DNA of 64,000 nt, taken from contig NZ_CAKZHV010000066.1 in the NCBI RefSeq assembly GCF_936927845.1, forward strand, positions 158,933 to 222,932, in the 5' to 3' direction. A model generated the notes under the pieces. It saw only the letters and a program-made list of their open reading frames with translations, was not told the origin of the DNA and ran no database searches. This document shows positions 44,994 through 52,975 of the stretch, piece after piece. How positions within the stretch are numbered: the first letter of the stretch is position 1; each line of letters starts with the position of its first letter. A program made the position numbers and the translations under genes. The DNA is from an uncultured Sphingomonas sp. (lineage in GTDB: Bacteria; Pseudomonadota; Alphaproteobacteria; Sphingomonadales; Sphingomonadaceae).

Positions 44994-46253
44994 ATGGCCG
45001 AGGCTTATATCATCGACGCCGTCCGGACGCCGCGTGGGATCGGCAAACAGGGCAAAGGTTCGCTCGCGCACATGCACCCCCAGCATCTCGCCGCGACGGT
45101 GCTGAAGGCGATCAAGGAGCGCAACGGCATCGACACCGCCGAGGTCGACGACATCATCTGGTCGACCTCGACACAGCGCGGGATGCAGGGCGGTGACCTC
45201 GGCCGTATGGCCGCGCTCGACGCGGGGTATGACGTGAAGGCATCGGGTACGACGCTGGATCGTTTCTGCGGCGGCGGCATCACGGCGGTAAATTTCGCGG
45301 CGGCGCAGATCATGAGCGGCATGGAAGACCTCGTCATCGCCGGCGGCACCGAGATGATGAGCCTGACCGCCGCGATGAGCCAGGAGGACATGGAGGCTGG
45401 CAAGCCGATGCTCGGCATGGGTTCGGGCAACCAGCGGCTGAACCTCAGCCACCCGCAATCGCACCAGGGCGTGTGCGGCGATGCGATCGCGAGCATGGAG
45501 GGGATCGGCCGCGAAGCGCTCGACGCGTTGGGGCTCGAATCGCAGCGGCGCGCGAAGGTCGCGATGGACGAGGGGCGGTTTGATCGCTCGGTCGTGCCGG
45601 TAACCGACGACGACGGCAACGTCGTGCTGGGTCGTGACGAGTTCCCGCGCCCGCAGACGACCGCGGAAGGGCTGGCGGCGCTCAAGCCCTCGTTTGCCGC
45701 AATGGCCGACATGCCGTACAACAAGAACGGCGACACCTTCCGCAAACAGATCAATCGCCGCTATCCCGATCTCGACATCCAGCATTTCCACCATGCCGGG
45801 AACTCCTCGGGCGTGGTCGACGGCGCGGCGGCGGTGCTGCTCGCCTCGAAGGATTATGCCCAGAAGCATGGGTTGAAGCCGCGCGCGAAGATCGTGGCGA
45901 TGGCAAACGTCGGCGACGATCCCACGCTGATGCTCAACGCGCCGGTGCCGGCCGCCAAGAAGGTGCTGGCGAAGGCGGGGCTGACCAAGGACGACATCGA
46001 TCTGTGGGAGATCAACGAGGCTTTTGCGGTGGTAGCGGAAAAGTTCATCCGCGACCTCGAGCTCGACCGTGACAAGGTCAACGTCAACGGCGGCTCGATC
46101 GCGCTCGGTCATCCGATCGGCGCAACGGGCGCGATCCTGATCGGGACGATCGTCGACGAGTTGGAGCGGCAGGAAAAGCGCTACGGTCTCGTCACGATGT
46201 GCGCGGCGGGCGGGATGGCACCCGCGATCATCGTGGAGCGCGTGACCGAGTAA
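44994..46253 (+). CDS. Acetyl-CoA C-acyltransferase (thiolase)
   Basis: 419 residues. Catalytic Cys in DRFCGGGITAVNFAA, where the usual CSSG/CGSG is CGGG. His in GGSIALGHPIGATGAI and second Cys in TMCAAGGMAPA. Cleaves 3-ketoacyl-CoA, or condenses two acyl-CoAs. Start ATG 44994 with GGAG upstream. It precedes an acyl-CoA ligase on the same strand by 50 bases. Together with the acyl-CoA dehydrogenase and enoyl-CoA hydratase 33 kb away, this covers most of a beta-oxidation cycle. Confidence 0.95.
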   Translation: MAEAYIIDAVRTPRGIGKQGKGSLAHMHPQHLAATVLKAIKERNGIDTAEVDDIIWSTSTQRGMQGGDLGRMAALDAGYDVKASGTTLDRFCGGGITAVNFAAAQIMSGMEDLVIAGGTEMMSLTAAMSQEDMEAGKPMLGMGSGNQRLNLSHPQSHQGVCGDAIASMEGIGREALDALGLESQRRAKVAMDEGRFDRSVVPVTDDDGNVVLGRDEFPRPQTTAEGLAALKPSFAAMADMPYNKNGDTFRKQINRRYPDLDIQHFHHAGNSSGVVDGAAAVLLASKDYAQKHGLKPRAKIVAMANVGDDPTLMLNAPVPAAKKVLAKAGLTKDDIDLWEINEAFAVVAEKFIRDLELDRDKVNVNGGSIALGHPIGATGAILIGTIVDELERQEKRYGLVTMCAAGGMAPAIIVERVTE

Positions 46254-46303
46254 CGACGAACGCCAAGCACCGGCGCGAGCGAAGCGCAGACTCCGCCGCG
46301 CCC

Positions 46304-47896
46304 ATGACGGAGAGGCCGATGCATCCCTACAAACACGCCGCGGTCACGCCCGACAAACCCGCCTACATCATGGCGGGGTCGGGCGAAGTGGTGACCTATC
46401 GCGAGCTCGACGCGCGTGCGAACCAGGGCGCGCGACTGTTGCGCGCGCTCGGGTTGGCGCTAGGCGACGGAATCGCGGTCATGATGGACAACAGCCCGCG
46501 CTATCTTGAGGTGATGTGGGCGGCGGAGCGGATCGGCGTCTACACCACCTGCATCTCCTCCAAGCTTACCGCCGAGGAAGCCGCCTACATCATCCGCGAC
46601 GGCGACTGCCGCGTGCTCATCACTTCCACGGGCACGGCGGCCTGCGCCGAGGCGCTGCTGCCGCTCACGGATGATCTGCATCGATTGATGGTCGGCGGCA
46701 CAATCCCGGGCTTTGACAGTTACGAGAGCCTGCGCGACCGGCAGCTGGACACGCCGATCGACGACCCGACGCCGGGGCAGATTATGCTCTATTCCTCCGG
46801 CACGACCGGCAAGCCAAAGGGCGTGCGCTTCGCGCTGCCGCACGAGCCTTACGGCGAGAACACCTCGCCGCTCGCGCTGCTGGGGCAGGCGCTCTACGCT
46901 TTCACGCCCGATATGGTCTATCTCAGCCCCGCGCCGCTCTATCACGCGGCACCGCTGCGCTGGTCGATGGCGGTGCAGCAGATGGGCGGCACGGTGGTGG
47001 TCATGGGGCGGTTCGACGCCGAACAGGCGCTCGCCGCGATCGAACGCTATCATGTCACCCACGCGCAATGGGTACCGACGCACTTCGTCCGCATGCTGAA
47101 GCTGCCCGACGAGGCGCGCGCCCGCCATGATCTGTCGTCACTGCGTGCGGTATGGCACGCCGCCGCGCCTTGCCCGGTCCCGGTCAAGCAGGCGATGATC
47201 GACTGGTGGGGGCCGATCATCGGCGAATATTATGCCGGAACCGAAGGGAACGGCTTCCACGCCATCTCCGCTGCCGAATGGCTGTCGCACCCCGGATCGG
47301 TTGGGCGCAACCTGACCACGATCACGCACATCTGCGGCGAGGATGGCGCGGAATTGCCGCCACGCCGCGAGGGCACCGTCTTCTTCCAGTCGCCCGTGAC
47401 CGAGCATAACCCGACCGGCGCCGCGCCGTTCAGCTATCACAATGATCCTGCCAAGACGCGCGATGCGACCGACGCGCGCGGTTGGACGACGCTGGGCGAT
47501 GTCGGCTGGATGGACGAGGACGGCTACCTCTATTTAACCGATCGCAAGAGCTTCATGATCATCTCGGGCGGTGTGAACATCTACCCTGCCGAGATCGAGA
47601 ATCTGCTCGTCACCCACCCCGCGGTCGCCGATGTCGCGGTGATCGGCGCTCCTAACGAGGAAATGGGCGAGGAGGTGGTCGCGATCGTCCAGCCGCGCGA
47701 CCCGCTCGCCGATCGCGACGCACTCGCCGCCGAATTGCACCAGTTCGCGCGCGCGCACTTGAGCCACGTCAAGGCACCGCGTCGCGTCGACTTCCGCGAC
47801 GAACTGCCGCGCCACGAGACGGGCAAGCTCTACAAGCGGCTGTTGCGCGACGAATATTGGGGCAAGATGGCGAGCAGCGGGTCCGCGGCGGCGTAG
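46304..47896 (+). CDS. AMP-binding acyl-CoA ligase
   Basis: 530 residues. ANL family motifs: LYSSGTTGKPKGVRFALP (P-loop), EYYAGTEGNGFHAI (A5), GWTTLGDVGWMDEDGYLYLTDRKSFMIISGGVNIYPAEIE (A7-A8, in separate blocks), and the catalytic Lys in HETGKLYKR. Activates a carboxylic acid as acyl-AMP then acyl-CoA. Start ATG 46304 by frame. ATG 46319 (MHPYKHAAVTPDKPA) has a better ribosome site (GGAGAGG six bases upstream) and may be the true start. Substrate unknown. Linked with thiolase. Confidence 0.93.
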   Translation: MTERPMHPYKHAAVTPDKPAYIMAGSGEVVTYRELDARANQGARLLRALGLALGDGIAVMMDNSPRYLEVMWAAERIGVYTTCISSKLTAEEAAYIIRDGDCRVLITSTGTAACAEALLPLTDDLHRLMVGGTIPGFDSYESLRDRQLDTPIDDPTPGQIMLYSSGTTGKPKGVRFALPHEPYGENTSPLALLGQALYAFTPDMVYLSPAPLYHAAPLRWSMAVQQMGGTVVVMGRFDAEQALAAIERYHVTHAQWVPTHFVRMLKLPDEARARHDLSSLRAVWHAAAPCPVPVKQAMIDWWGPIIGEYYAGTEGNGFHAISAAEWLSHPGSVGRNLTTITHICGEDGAELPPRREGTVFFQSPVTEHNPTGAAPFSYHNDPAKTRDATDARGWTTLGDVGWMDEDGYLYLTDRKSFMIISGGVNIYPAEIENLLVTHPAVADVAVIGAPNEEMGEEVVAIVQPRDPLADRDALAAELHQFARAHLSHVKAPRRVDFRDELPRHETGKLYKRLLRDEYWGKMASSGSAAA

Positions 47897-48032
47897 CTGT
47901 CAATTCGCTGACGGATCAATTCAGCAACGGTTCGACACTCCTGCGGCATCACAACAGCGTCGATGATCGGGTCCGCCGATCAACGAGGCGAGGAGGTGCT
48001 GGTCTTGTGACCGGCGTGTGGGAGTGTGCGCG

Positions 48033-49148
48033 ATGGTGAGATCGGTGGTGGCAGGGCTGCTCGCGGCGGCAGCGGGGATCGTACCCGGTGCGGCAAGCGC
48101 GCAGGACGGATCGATCCGCGACCTGATGCGCGCGCGGATGCAGGCGCGGGTCGAGGCGCAGGCGGGCGCGCAGCAACGCGGCGAACGCGCTCAGTCGCCC
48201 GAGCGCAGTGGTGATCGCGGCGGCTGGCAACGGCCGGAGCGCGACGGTGCCGCAGCACCCGGCGCCTGGCATCGCGACGAACGCCCGGACCGACCCGACC
48301 AGGACAGACGCGGCCAGGGCCGAGCGGGTCAGGACCGAGATCGCGCCGATCAGCGCGCTGACGTGCCTGCGCCGACGCGCGATTGGAACCGTGACCGGCC
48401 CGAGGCGGAACCGCGCCCGGATCGTCAGCGCAACTGGGCATCCGATCGCGGAGACGTGGCGGGTCGGCCCCGTCGCGAGGAGCAGCGACTCGAGGACCAA
48501 CGCGGCGAGATGTCGCCCGGCCTTTCCGCCGGGCGCGGCGCCGATCGCGACGGGCGCGGCGACCGCCCGCGCGGCGACGGGCAGGGGGGATGGCGTGATC
48601 GCGATCGCCCGCAGGATAGCGGCAACCGGGGTGATTACGCGCGTGCACCCGACCGGGGGGCCTGGGACGGCCGCGGCTCTGCCGGACGCAACTGGAACGG
48701 GCGCGATCGGAATGACGCGCGCGACTGGCGCGACCGCTCGGACACGATCGATCGACGCGACTGGAGCTGGCGCTCGGGCAATGCGGGCGGCTGGGGACGG
48801 CAGGCGCAGCGTGGCCCGGATCGTGATTGGGATCGTCGGTGGGATCGCGGCTGGCGGCAGGACCGGCGCTACGATTGGTCGGGCTATCGCAACAGCAACC
48901 GCGCGGCGTACCGGCTGCCGCGCTACTATGCGCCCTACGGCTGGAACGGTGGCTATCGCCGCTTCGGGATCGGCGCGCGACTGTCGTCGCTGCTGTTCGC
49001 GCAAAACTACTGGATCGACGATCCGTTCGCCTATCGCCTGCCCGAGCCGTACGGACCGTACCGTTGGGTGCGCTACTATAACGACGCCATCCTGGTCGAC
49101 GTCGACACGGGCGAAATCGTCGACGCGATCTACGACCTGTTCTGGTGA
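48033..49148 (+). CDS. RcnB-family Arg/Asp/Gly-rich secreted protein
   Basis: 371 residues. Signal peptide ending ASAQD, from ATG 48033 with GGGAG eight bases upstream. Residues about 30-280 are an extremely Arg/Asp/Gly/Gln-rich, low-complexity region, probably disordered. The C-terminal 100 residues form an RcnB-like domain: AYRLPRYYAPYGWNGGYRRFG and YGPYRWVRYYNDAILVDVDTGEIVDAIYDLFW in parts. RcnB proteins are periplasmic and linked to Ni/Co homeostasis in E. coli. The function here is uncertain, and the disordered region is far longer than the RcnB norm of about 110 residues. Confidence 0.75.
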   Translation: MVRSVVAGLLAAAAGIVPGAASAQDGSIRDLMRARMQARVEAQAGAQQRGERAQSPERSGDRGGWQRPERDGAAAPGAWHRDERPDRPDQDRRGQGRAGQDRDRADQRADVPAPTRDWNRDRPEAEPRPDRQRNWASDRGDVAGRPRREEQRLEDQRGEMSPGLSAGRGADRDGRGDRPRGDGQGGWRDRDRPQDSGNRGDYARAPDRGAWDGRGSAGRNWNGRDRNDARDWRDRSDTIDRRDWSWRSGNAGGWGRQAQRGPDRDWDRRWDRGWRQDRRYDWSGYRNSNRAAYRLPRYYAPYGWNGGYRRFGIGARLSSLLFAQNYWIDDPFAYRLPEPYGPYRWVRYYNDAILVDVDTGEIVDAIYDLFW

Positions 49149-49164
49149 TCGCGCATCGGGTCGG

Positions 49165-49193
49165 CGGCGGGCGGGCTTGCCTCGCCCGCCGCG
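49165..49193 (+). terminator. Strong GC hairpin after the RcnB-like gene
   Basis: GCGGCGGGCG (49165-49174) pairs perfectly with CGCCCGCCGC (49184-49193) around a nine-base loop, 16 bases after the stop. No T run follows, so termination may need Rho, but the stem is the strongest in the neighbourhood. Confidence 0.55.
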
Positions 49194-49211
49194 GCTTGCA
49201 AGGGTGAGGGC

Positions 49212-49898
49212 ATGGCGGTCACGAGCGTTCCCCCCGGTCACCCCTCCCCAGCGCGCGCCGTGATCGGCCGGTCTGTCGCCGCGCGGCTCGACGCCGATCC
49301 GCGCATGACGCGGCTGCCGAGCGAGACGATCCAGGCGTATCGTTGCCTCAGCTTCCTTGATGATGCGACGTGCGACCACCTGATCGCGTTGATCGAGCGG
49401 CAGCGTCGACCCTCCACCCTGCTGTCGGACAAAGGGCACGGCGCCAACCGCACCAGCGAGAGCTGCGACATGGATCGCAACGCCCCCGACATCCGCGCGA
49501 TCGACGAGCGGATCGCGGGCGCGCTCGGGCTCGACCCCGCGCACGGCGAGACGATGCAGGGGCAGCGTTACGCGCCCGGGCAGCATTTTCGCACCCACCA
49601 CGATTATTTCCACGAAGGCGAAAGTTACTGGCCCAAGATGCAGGCGAGCGGCGGCCAGCGCACCTGGACGGCGATGATCTACCTGAACGACGTGGAGGAG
49701 GGCGGCGCCACCTGGTTTCCGCAAGGCGGGGTGCGCGCGTCACCGCGGCGCGGCATGCTGCTGACATGGAACAACATGGAAGCCGACGGTCGTCCCAATA
49801 CCCGCACGCTCCACGAAGGCATGCCGGTGGTGGACGGGGTCAAGTACATCGTCACCAAATGGTTTCGCGAACATCCCTGGGTGATGCGACAGGCGTGA
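49212..49898 (+). CDS. 2-oxoglutarate/Fe(II) dioxygenase, prolyl 4-hydroxylase type
   Basis: 228 residues, no signal. The iron triad is visible: HTHHDYF-like HFRTHHDYF (His-x-Asp) and TLHEGMPVVDGVKYIVTKWFRE (His plus the 2-oxoglutarate-binding Lys). ERQRRPSTLLSDKG precedes it. Close to the eukaryotic-like P4H alpha-subunit group. Substrate unknown. SD AAGGGTGAGG precedes ATG 49212. A Pro-rich protein substrate in this window is not apparent. Confidence 0.88.
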   Translation: MAVTSVPPGHPSPARAVIGRSVAARLDADPRMTRLPSETIQAYRCLSFLDDATCDHLIALIERQRRPSTLLSDKGHGANRTSESCDMDRNAPDIRAIDERIAGALGLDPAHGETMQGQRYAPGQHFRTHHDYFHEGESYWPKMQASGGQRTWTAMIYLNDVEEGGATWFPQGGVRASPRRGMLLTWNNMEADGRPNTRTLHEGMPVVDGVKYIVTKWFREHPWVMRQA

Positions 49899-49945
49899 GC
49901 CGAACGCGCGTGCGGGCGCGTGACCGCGGTACCGATTTCGGCTAA

Positions 49946-51700
49946 GTGTCGGCAATGCGGAACGTTCTGGACATCGATCGCTCGATCCTCGGGCAGACGT
50001 GGCGGTGGCGTGCGCTCGCTGACGACCAGCGTTCGGGCATGGTGCCCGATGACCTGATCACCCAGATCCTCTTGTCACGCGGCTGCCCGCGCGAGGCGCT
50101 CGATGATCATCGCGCGCCGTCGATCCGCGGCTTCATGCCCGACCCATCGATCTTTCGCGACATGGACAAGGGTGCCGCACGGCTCGCCGACGCGGTCGAG
50201 TGCGGCGAGAAGGTCGCGATCTTCGGCGATTATGATGTCGACGGTGCGACCTCCTCGGCGCTGATCGTGCTGCTGCTGCGTGCGCTGGGGCGCGACGCGC
50301 GCGTCTACATCCCCGACCGCCTGAAAGAGGGTTACGGCCCCAATGCCGCGGCGATGCGCCTGCTCGCGGACGAGGGCGCGACGCTAATCGTGACGGTCGA
50401 TTGCGGCGCGCAGGCGTTCGAGGCGCTCGCCGACGTGCCCGTCGACGTGCTGGTGGTCGACCATCACAAATGCGCCACCGAACTGCCGCGCGCGCACGCG
50501 GTGGTAAACCCCAATCGGCTCGACGAGACCGATGGCGCGGCGCACGGGCATCTCGCGGCGGTCGGCGTCTGCTTCCTGCTCGCGGCGGCCACCGTGCGGG
50601 TGCTTCGGACCCGCGGCTATTTCGCCGACCGCGCGGAGCCCAAGCTGCTCGACCTGCTCGATCTCGTGGCCCTGGGGACGGTGGCGGACGTGGCGCAACT
50701 GCGCGGGCTCAACCGCGCCTTTGTGGCACAGGGGCTGAAGGTGATGGCGGCGCGGCGCAATCCCGGCATCGCCGCGCTGATCGAAGCGTCGCGCCTGACC
50801 CGCGCGCCGACCGCGACCGACCTCGGCTTCGCACTGGGCCCGCGGATCAACGCGGGCGGACGCGTCGGGCTCGCCGACCTTGGCGTCCGGTTGCTGACAA
50901 CGCAGGACGCAGGTGAAGCGCGCATGATCGCGGCCGAGCTCGACCGGCTGAACGAGGAACGCCGCGCGATCGAGGCGATCGTGCAGGAAGGCGCTGAGGC
51001 AAGCATCGTCGCCGATCGCGGGGTCGTCGTGGTGGCGGGGCAGGGGTGGCACCCCGGCGTCATCGGCATCGTCGCCGGGCGTTTGAAGGAGAAGCTCGGG
51101 CGTCCCGCGATCGTGATCGCGCTCGACGAGCACGGCGTCGGCAAGGGCTCTGGCCGCTCGATCACCGGAGTTGACCTGGGCGCGGCGATCCTGGCGGCGA
51201 AGGAGCACGGGCTGCTCGTCGCCGGGGGAGGGCACGCAATGGCGGCGGGATTGACCGTCGCCGCCGACCGGATCGACGCGCTCGCGGCATTCCTCGATGA
51301 ACGGCTCGCCGCGGCGGTCGCGCAGGCGACCGCGAACCGCGCCCTGCTGGTCGACACGGTGCTGGCACCCGGCGGTGTCACCCCCGATCTCGTCCAGGCG
51401 CTGGAGGCAGGCGGGCCGTACGGCACCGGCTGGCCGTCCCCGCGTGTCGCGGTCGGCCCGGTGCGCACGATCAAGGTCGACGTGGTCGGCAACGGCCACG
51501 TCCGCGCGATCGTGGCGGGCGACGACGGGCGCAGCATCAAGGCGATGGCGTTCCGTGCGGCCGACACCCCGCTCGGGCAAGCACTCCTCGCCGCCGGGCC
51601 GACGCGACGATTGTGGTTGGCGGGCCGTGCCAAGCTCGACGATTGGGGCAGCCGCCCCGCGGCCGAGCTCCACCTCGACGACGCCGCCTGGGCGAACTGA
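49946..51700 (+). CDS. recJ: Single-stranded-DNA exonuclease RecJ
   Basis: 584 residues. DHH phosphoesterase motifs: GDYDVDGATSSAL (motif I), VDHHKCATELPRA (motif III). DHHA1 region with GKGSGRSITGVDLGAAI and GGGHAMAAGL. 5'-3' exonuclease acting in recombination and mismatch repair. Starts GTG 49946 or ATG 49955 (MRNVLDIDRS); no clear ribosome site distinguishes them. Follows the hydroxylase gene by 47 bases. Confidence 0.96.
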   Translation: MSAMRNVLDIDRSILGQTWRWRALADDQRSGMVPDDLITQILLSRGCPREALDDHRAPSIRGFMPDPSIFRDMDKGAARLADAVECGEKVAIFGDYDVDGATSSALIVLLLRALGRDARVYIPDRLKEGYGPNAAAMRLLADEGATLIVTVDCGAQAFEALADVPVDVLVVDHHKCATELPRAHAVVNPNRLDETDGAAHGHLAAVGVCFLLAAATVRVLRTRGYFADRAEPKLLDLLDLVALGTVADVAQLRGLNRAFVAQGLKVMAARRNPGIAALIEASRLTRAPTATDLGFALGPRINAGGRVGLADLGVRLLTTQDAGEARMIAAELDRLNEERRAIEAIVQEGAEASIVADRGVVVVAGQGWHPGVIGIVAGRLKEKLGRPAIVIALDEHGVGKGSGRSITGVDLGAAILAAKEHGLLVAGGGHAMAAGLTVAADRIDALAAFLDERLAAAVAQATANRALLVDTVLAPGGVTPDLVQALEAGGPYGTGWPSPRVAVGPVRTIKVDVVGNGHVRAIVAGDDGRSIKAMAFRAADTPLGQALLAAGPTRRLWLAGRAKLDDWGSRPAAELHLDDAAWAN

Positions 51701-51731
51701 GCCGCGGACTCGGCTCGGGCCGACAAGAGGC

Positions 51732-51760
51732 TTGACCGGCCGTCGCTTTTGCCGCAATGC
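51732..51760 (+). promoter_or_regulatory. Candidate promoter of tRNA-Glu
   Basis: TTGACC (51732-51737), 17 bases, CAATGC (51755-51760), 15 bases before the tRNA. The -35 match is good, the -10 weak. No other candidate was seen between recJ and the tRNA. Confidence 0.3.
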
Positions 51761-51775
51761 GCCGCCTCGCCTCAC

Positions 51776-51850
51776 GGCCCCTTCGTCTAGCGGTTAGGAC
51801 GCGGCCCTTTCACGGCTGAAGCACGGGTTCGATTCCCGTAGGGGTCACCA
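51776..51850 (+). tRNA. tRNA-Glu (UUC)
   Basis: 75 bases ending in an encoded CCA. Acceptor arm GGCCCCT/AGGGGTC, anticodon stem CGGCC/GGCTG with loop CTTTCAC giving anticodon TTC (Glu), T-arm ACGGG/CCCGT with TTCGATT. The D loop reads AGCGGTTAGGA. The fold closes well with two G-T wobbles. Confidence 0.97.
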
Positions 51851-51959
51851 TCGTCGTTCCAGTGCGACGAGGCGACAGTATTTCATCAGATCGTGTTTTC
51901 GCGGCCTTGGTAGATGTGCACCGGCGTGCACGGTAGATGCGACAGCATCGTCGTTCCAG
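51849..51959 (+). repeat. 14-bp direct repeat starting at the tRNA-Glu 3' end
   Basis: CATCGTCGTTCCAG occurs at 51849-51862, beginning inside the tRNA CCA tail, and again at 51946-51959. Between them lie a hairpin TGCAC-CGGC-GTGCA (51917-51930) and a repeated TAGATG. The first copy also forms part of TCGTCG/CGACGA (51851-51870). It may be an old attachment site or duplication. No integrase is nearby. No gene is seen in 51851-52029. Confidence 0.5.
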
Positions 51960-52029
51960 CCATGTAACATTCTGTTGCGCGCGGCTGGATGGGTTGCATT
52001 GCGGTCCGATTGCGGGTCCGAACGGGCCT

Positions 52030-52953
52030 ATGTCGCGCCAGTCCGCCTTCTCCACCTCCGGCATCGAGGCCGCGAACATGCGCGCGCTGACGCTGCTGAT
52101 GACGGCGGGCGGCGTCGTGATCTTCGCGATCGTGGCGGTGCTGTTCGCGCTCGCGATCCGGTCGAGGCGCGACGCGATCGGTCACCGCGGCGGGATGCGG
52201 CTGGTGCTATGGGCAGGGGCGATCGTGCCGACGTGCGTGCTCGCGGCGTTGCTCGTCGGGACGTTGCCGGCGATGCGGCCGATCAGGGCAATGCCAGGCG
52301 ATCTGATTGTCGACGTGGCGGGCGAGCAATTCTGGTGGCGCGTCGGCTACCGCGATGCGGACGGCCAGCCGATCGCAGCGGCGAACGAGGTGCGTATCCC
52401 TGTCGGGCGCACCGTCGACTTTCGCCTGAGCGCAGGCGACGTGATCCACAGTTTCTGGATCCCCGGGCTGGCGGGGAAGGTCGACATGATCCCCGGGCGC
52501 ACGAACCGCTTGGTCGCACGCGCGACGCGAGCAGGTCGTTATCGCGGGCAGTGCGCCGAATTCTGCGGTTTGAGCCATGCGCTGATGGCGTTCGACGTCG
52601 TCGCGATGGAGCCCGCCGCCTTTGATCGCTGGCTCGCCGAGCAGCGCCGGGCCGCGCTTGCGCCGGCCGATGCAGTCGCGCGGCGCGGCGCGACGCTGTT
52701 CGCCGACAACGGCTGCGGCGGGTGCCATGCGGTGGCAGGAACGGGGGCGGCGGGCAGGATCGGGCCCGATTTCTCGCACATCGCCGCGCGTACCACGCTG
52801 GGCGCGGGGATCATGCCGATGAGCGAGGCCAATCTGATCCGCTTCATCCGCAATGCGCCCGCGGTGAAGCCCGGCGCGCGCATGCCCGCCTACACGCATC
52901 TCGCGCCCGCCGACGTGACGGCGATCGCGCGCTACCTGGAAACGCTGAAATGA
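52030..52953 (+). CDS. ctaC: Cytochrome c oxidase subunit II with fused cytochrome c (caa3 type)
   Basis: About 307 residues from ATG 52030; the frame is open to 51937. N-terminal RQSAFSTSGIEA, then two membrane helices (about residues 17-40 and 55-77). CuA site CAEFCGLSHALM (Cys-x3-Cys-x3-His-x2-Met) with the earlier His in DVIHSFWIPGLAGKVDMIPG. A C-terminal mono-haem cytochrome c has CGGCH and a likely axial Met in ARMPAYTHL. Receives electrons from cytochrome c and passes them to subunit I. First gene of the oxidase operon. Confidence 0.93.
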   Translation: MSRQSAFSTSGIEAANMRALTLLMTAGGVVIFAIVAVLFALAIRSRRDAIGHRGGMRLVLWAGAIVPTCVLAALLVGTLPAMRPIRAMPGDLIVDVAGEQFWWRVGYRDADGQPIAAANEVRIPVGRTVDFRLSAGDVIHSFWIPGLAGKVDMIPGRTNRLVARATRAGRYRGQCAEFCGLSHALMAFDVVAMEPAAFDRWLAEQRRAALAPADAVARRGATLFADNGCGGCHAVAGTGAAGRIGPDFSHIAARTTLGAGIMPMSEANLIRFIRNAPAVKPGARMPAYTHLAPADVTAIARYLETLK

Positions 52954-52975
52954 CCCGCCGCGCCGGAGCGATCGC

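Noticed and set aside
47949..49724. 591-codon minus-strand open frame opposite the RcnB-like and hydroxylase genes
   Set aside because: Composition is Ala/Pro/Val/Arg-rich with no domain motif. It is the antisense shadow of high-GC genes with clear domains on the plus strand.
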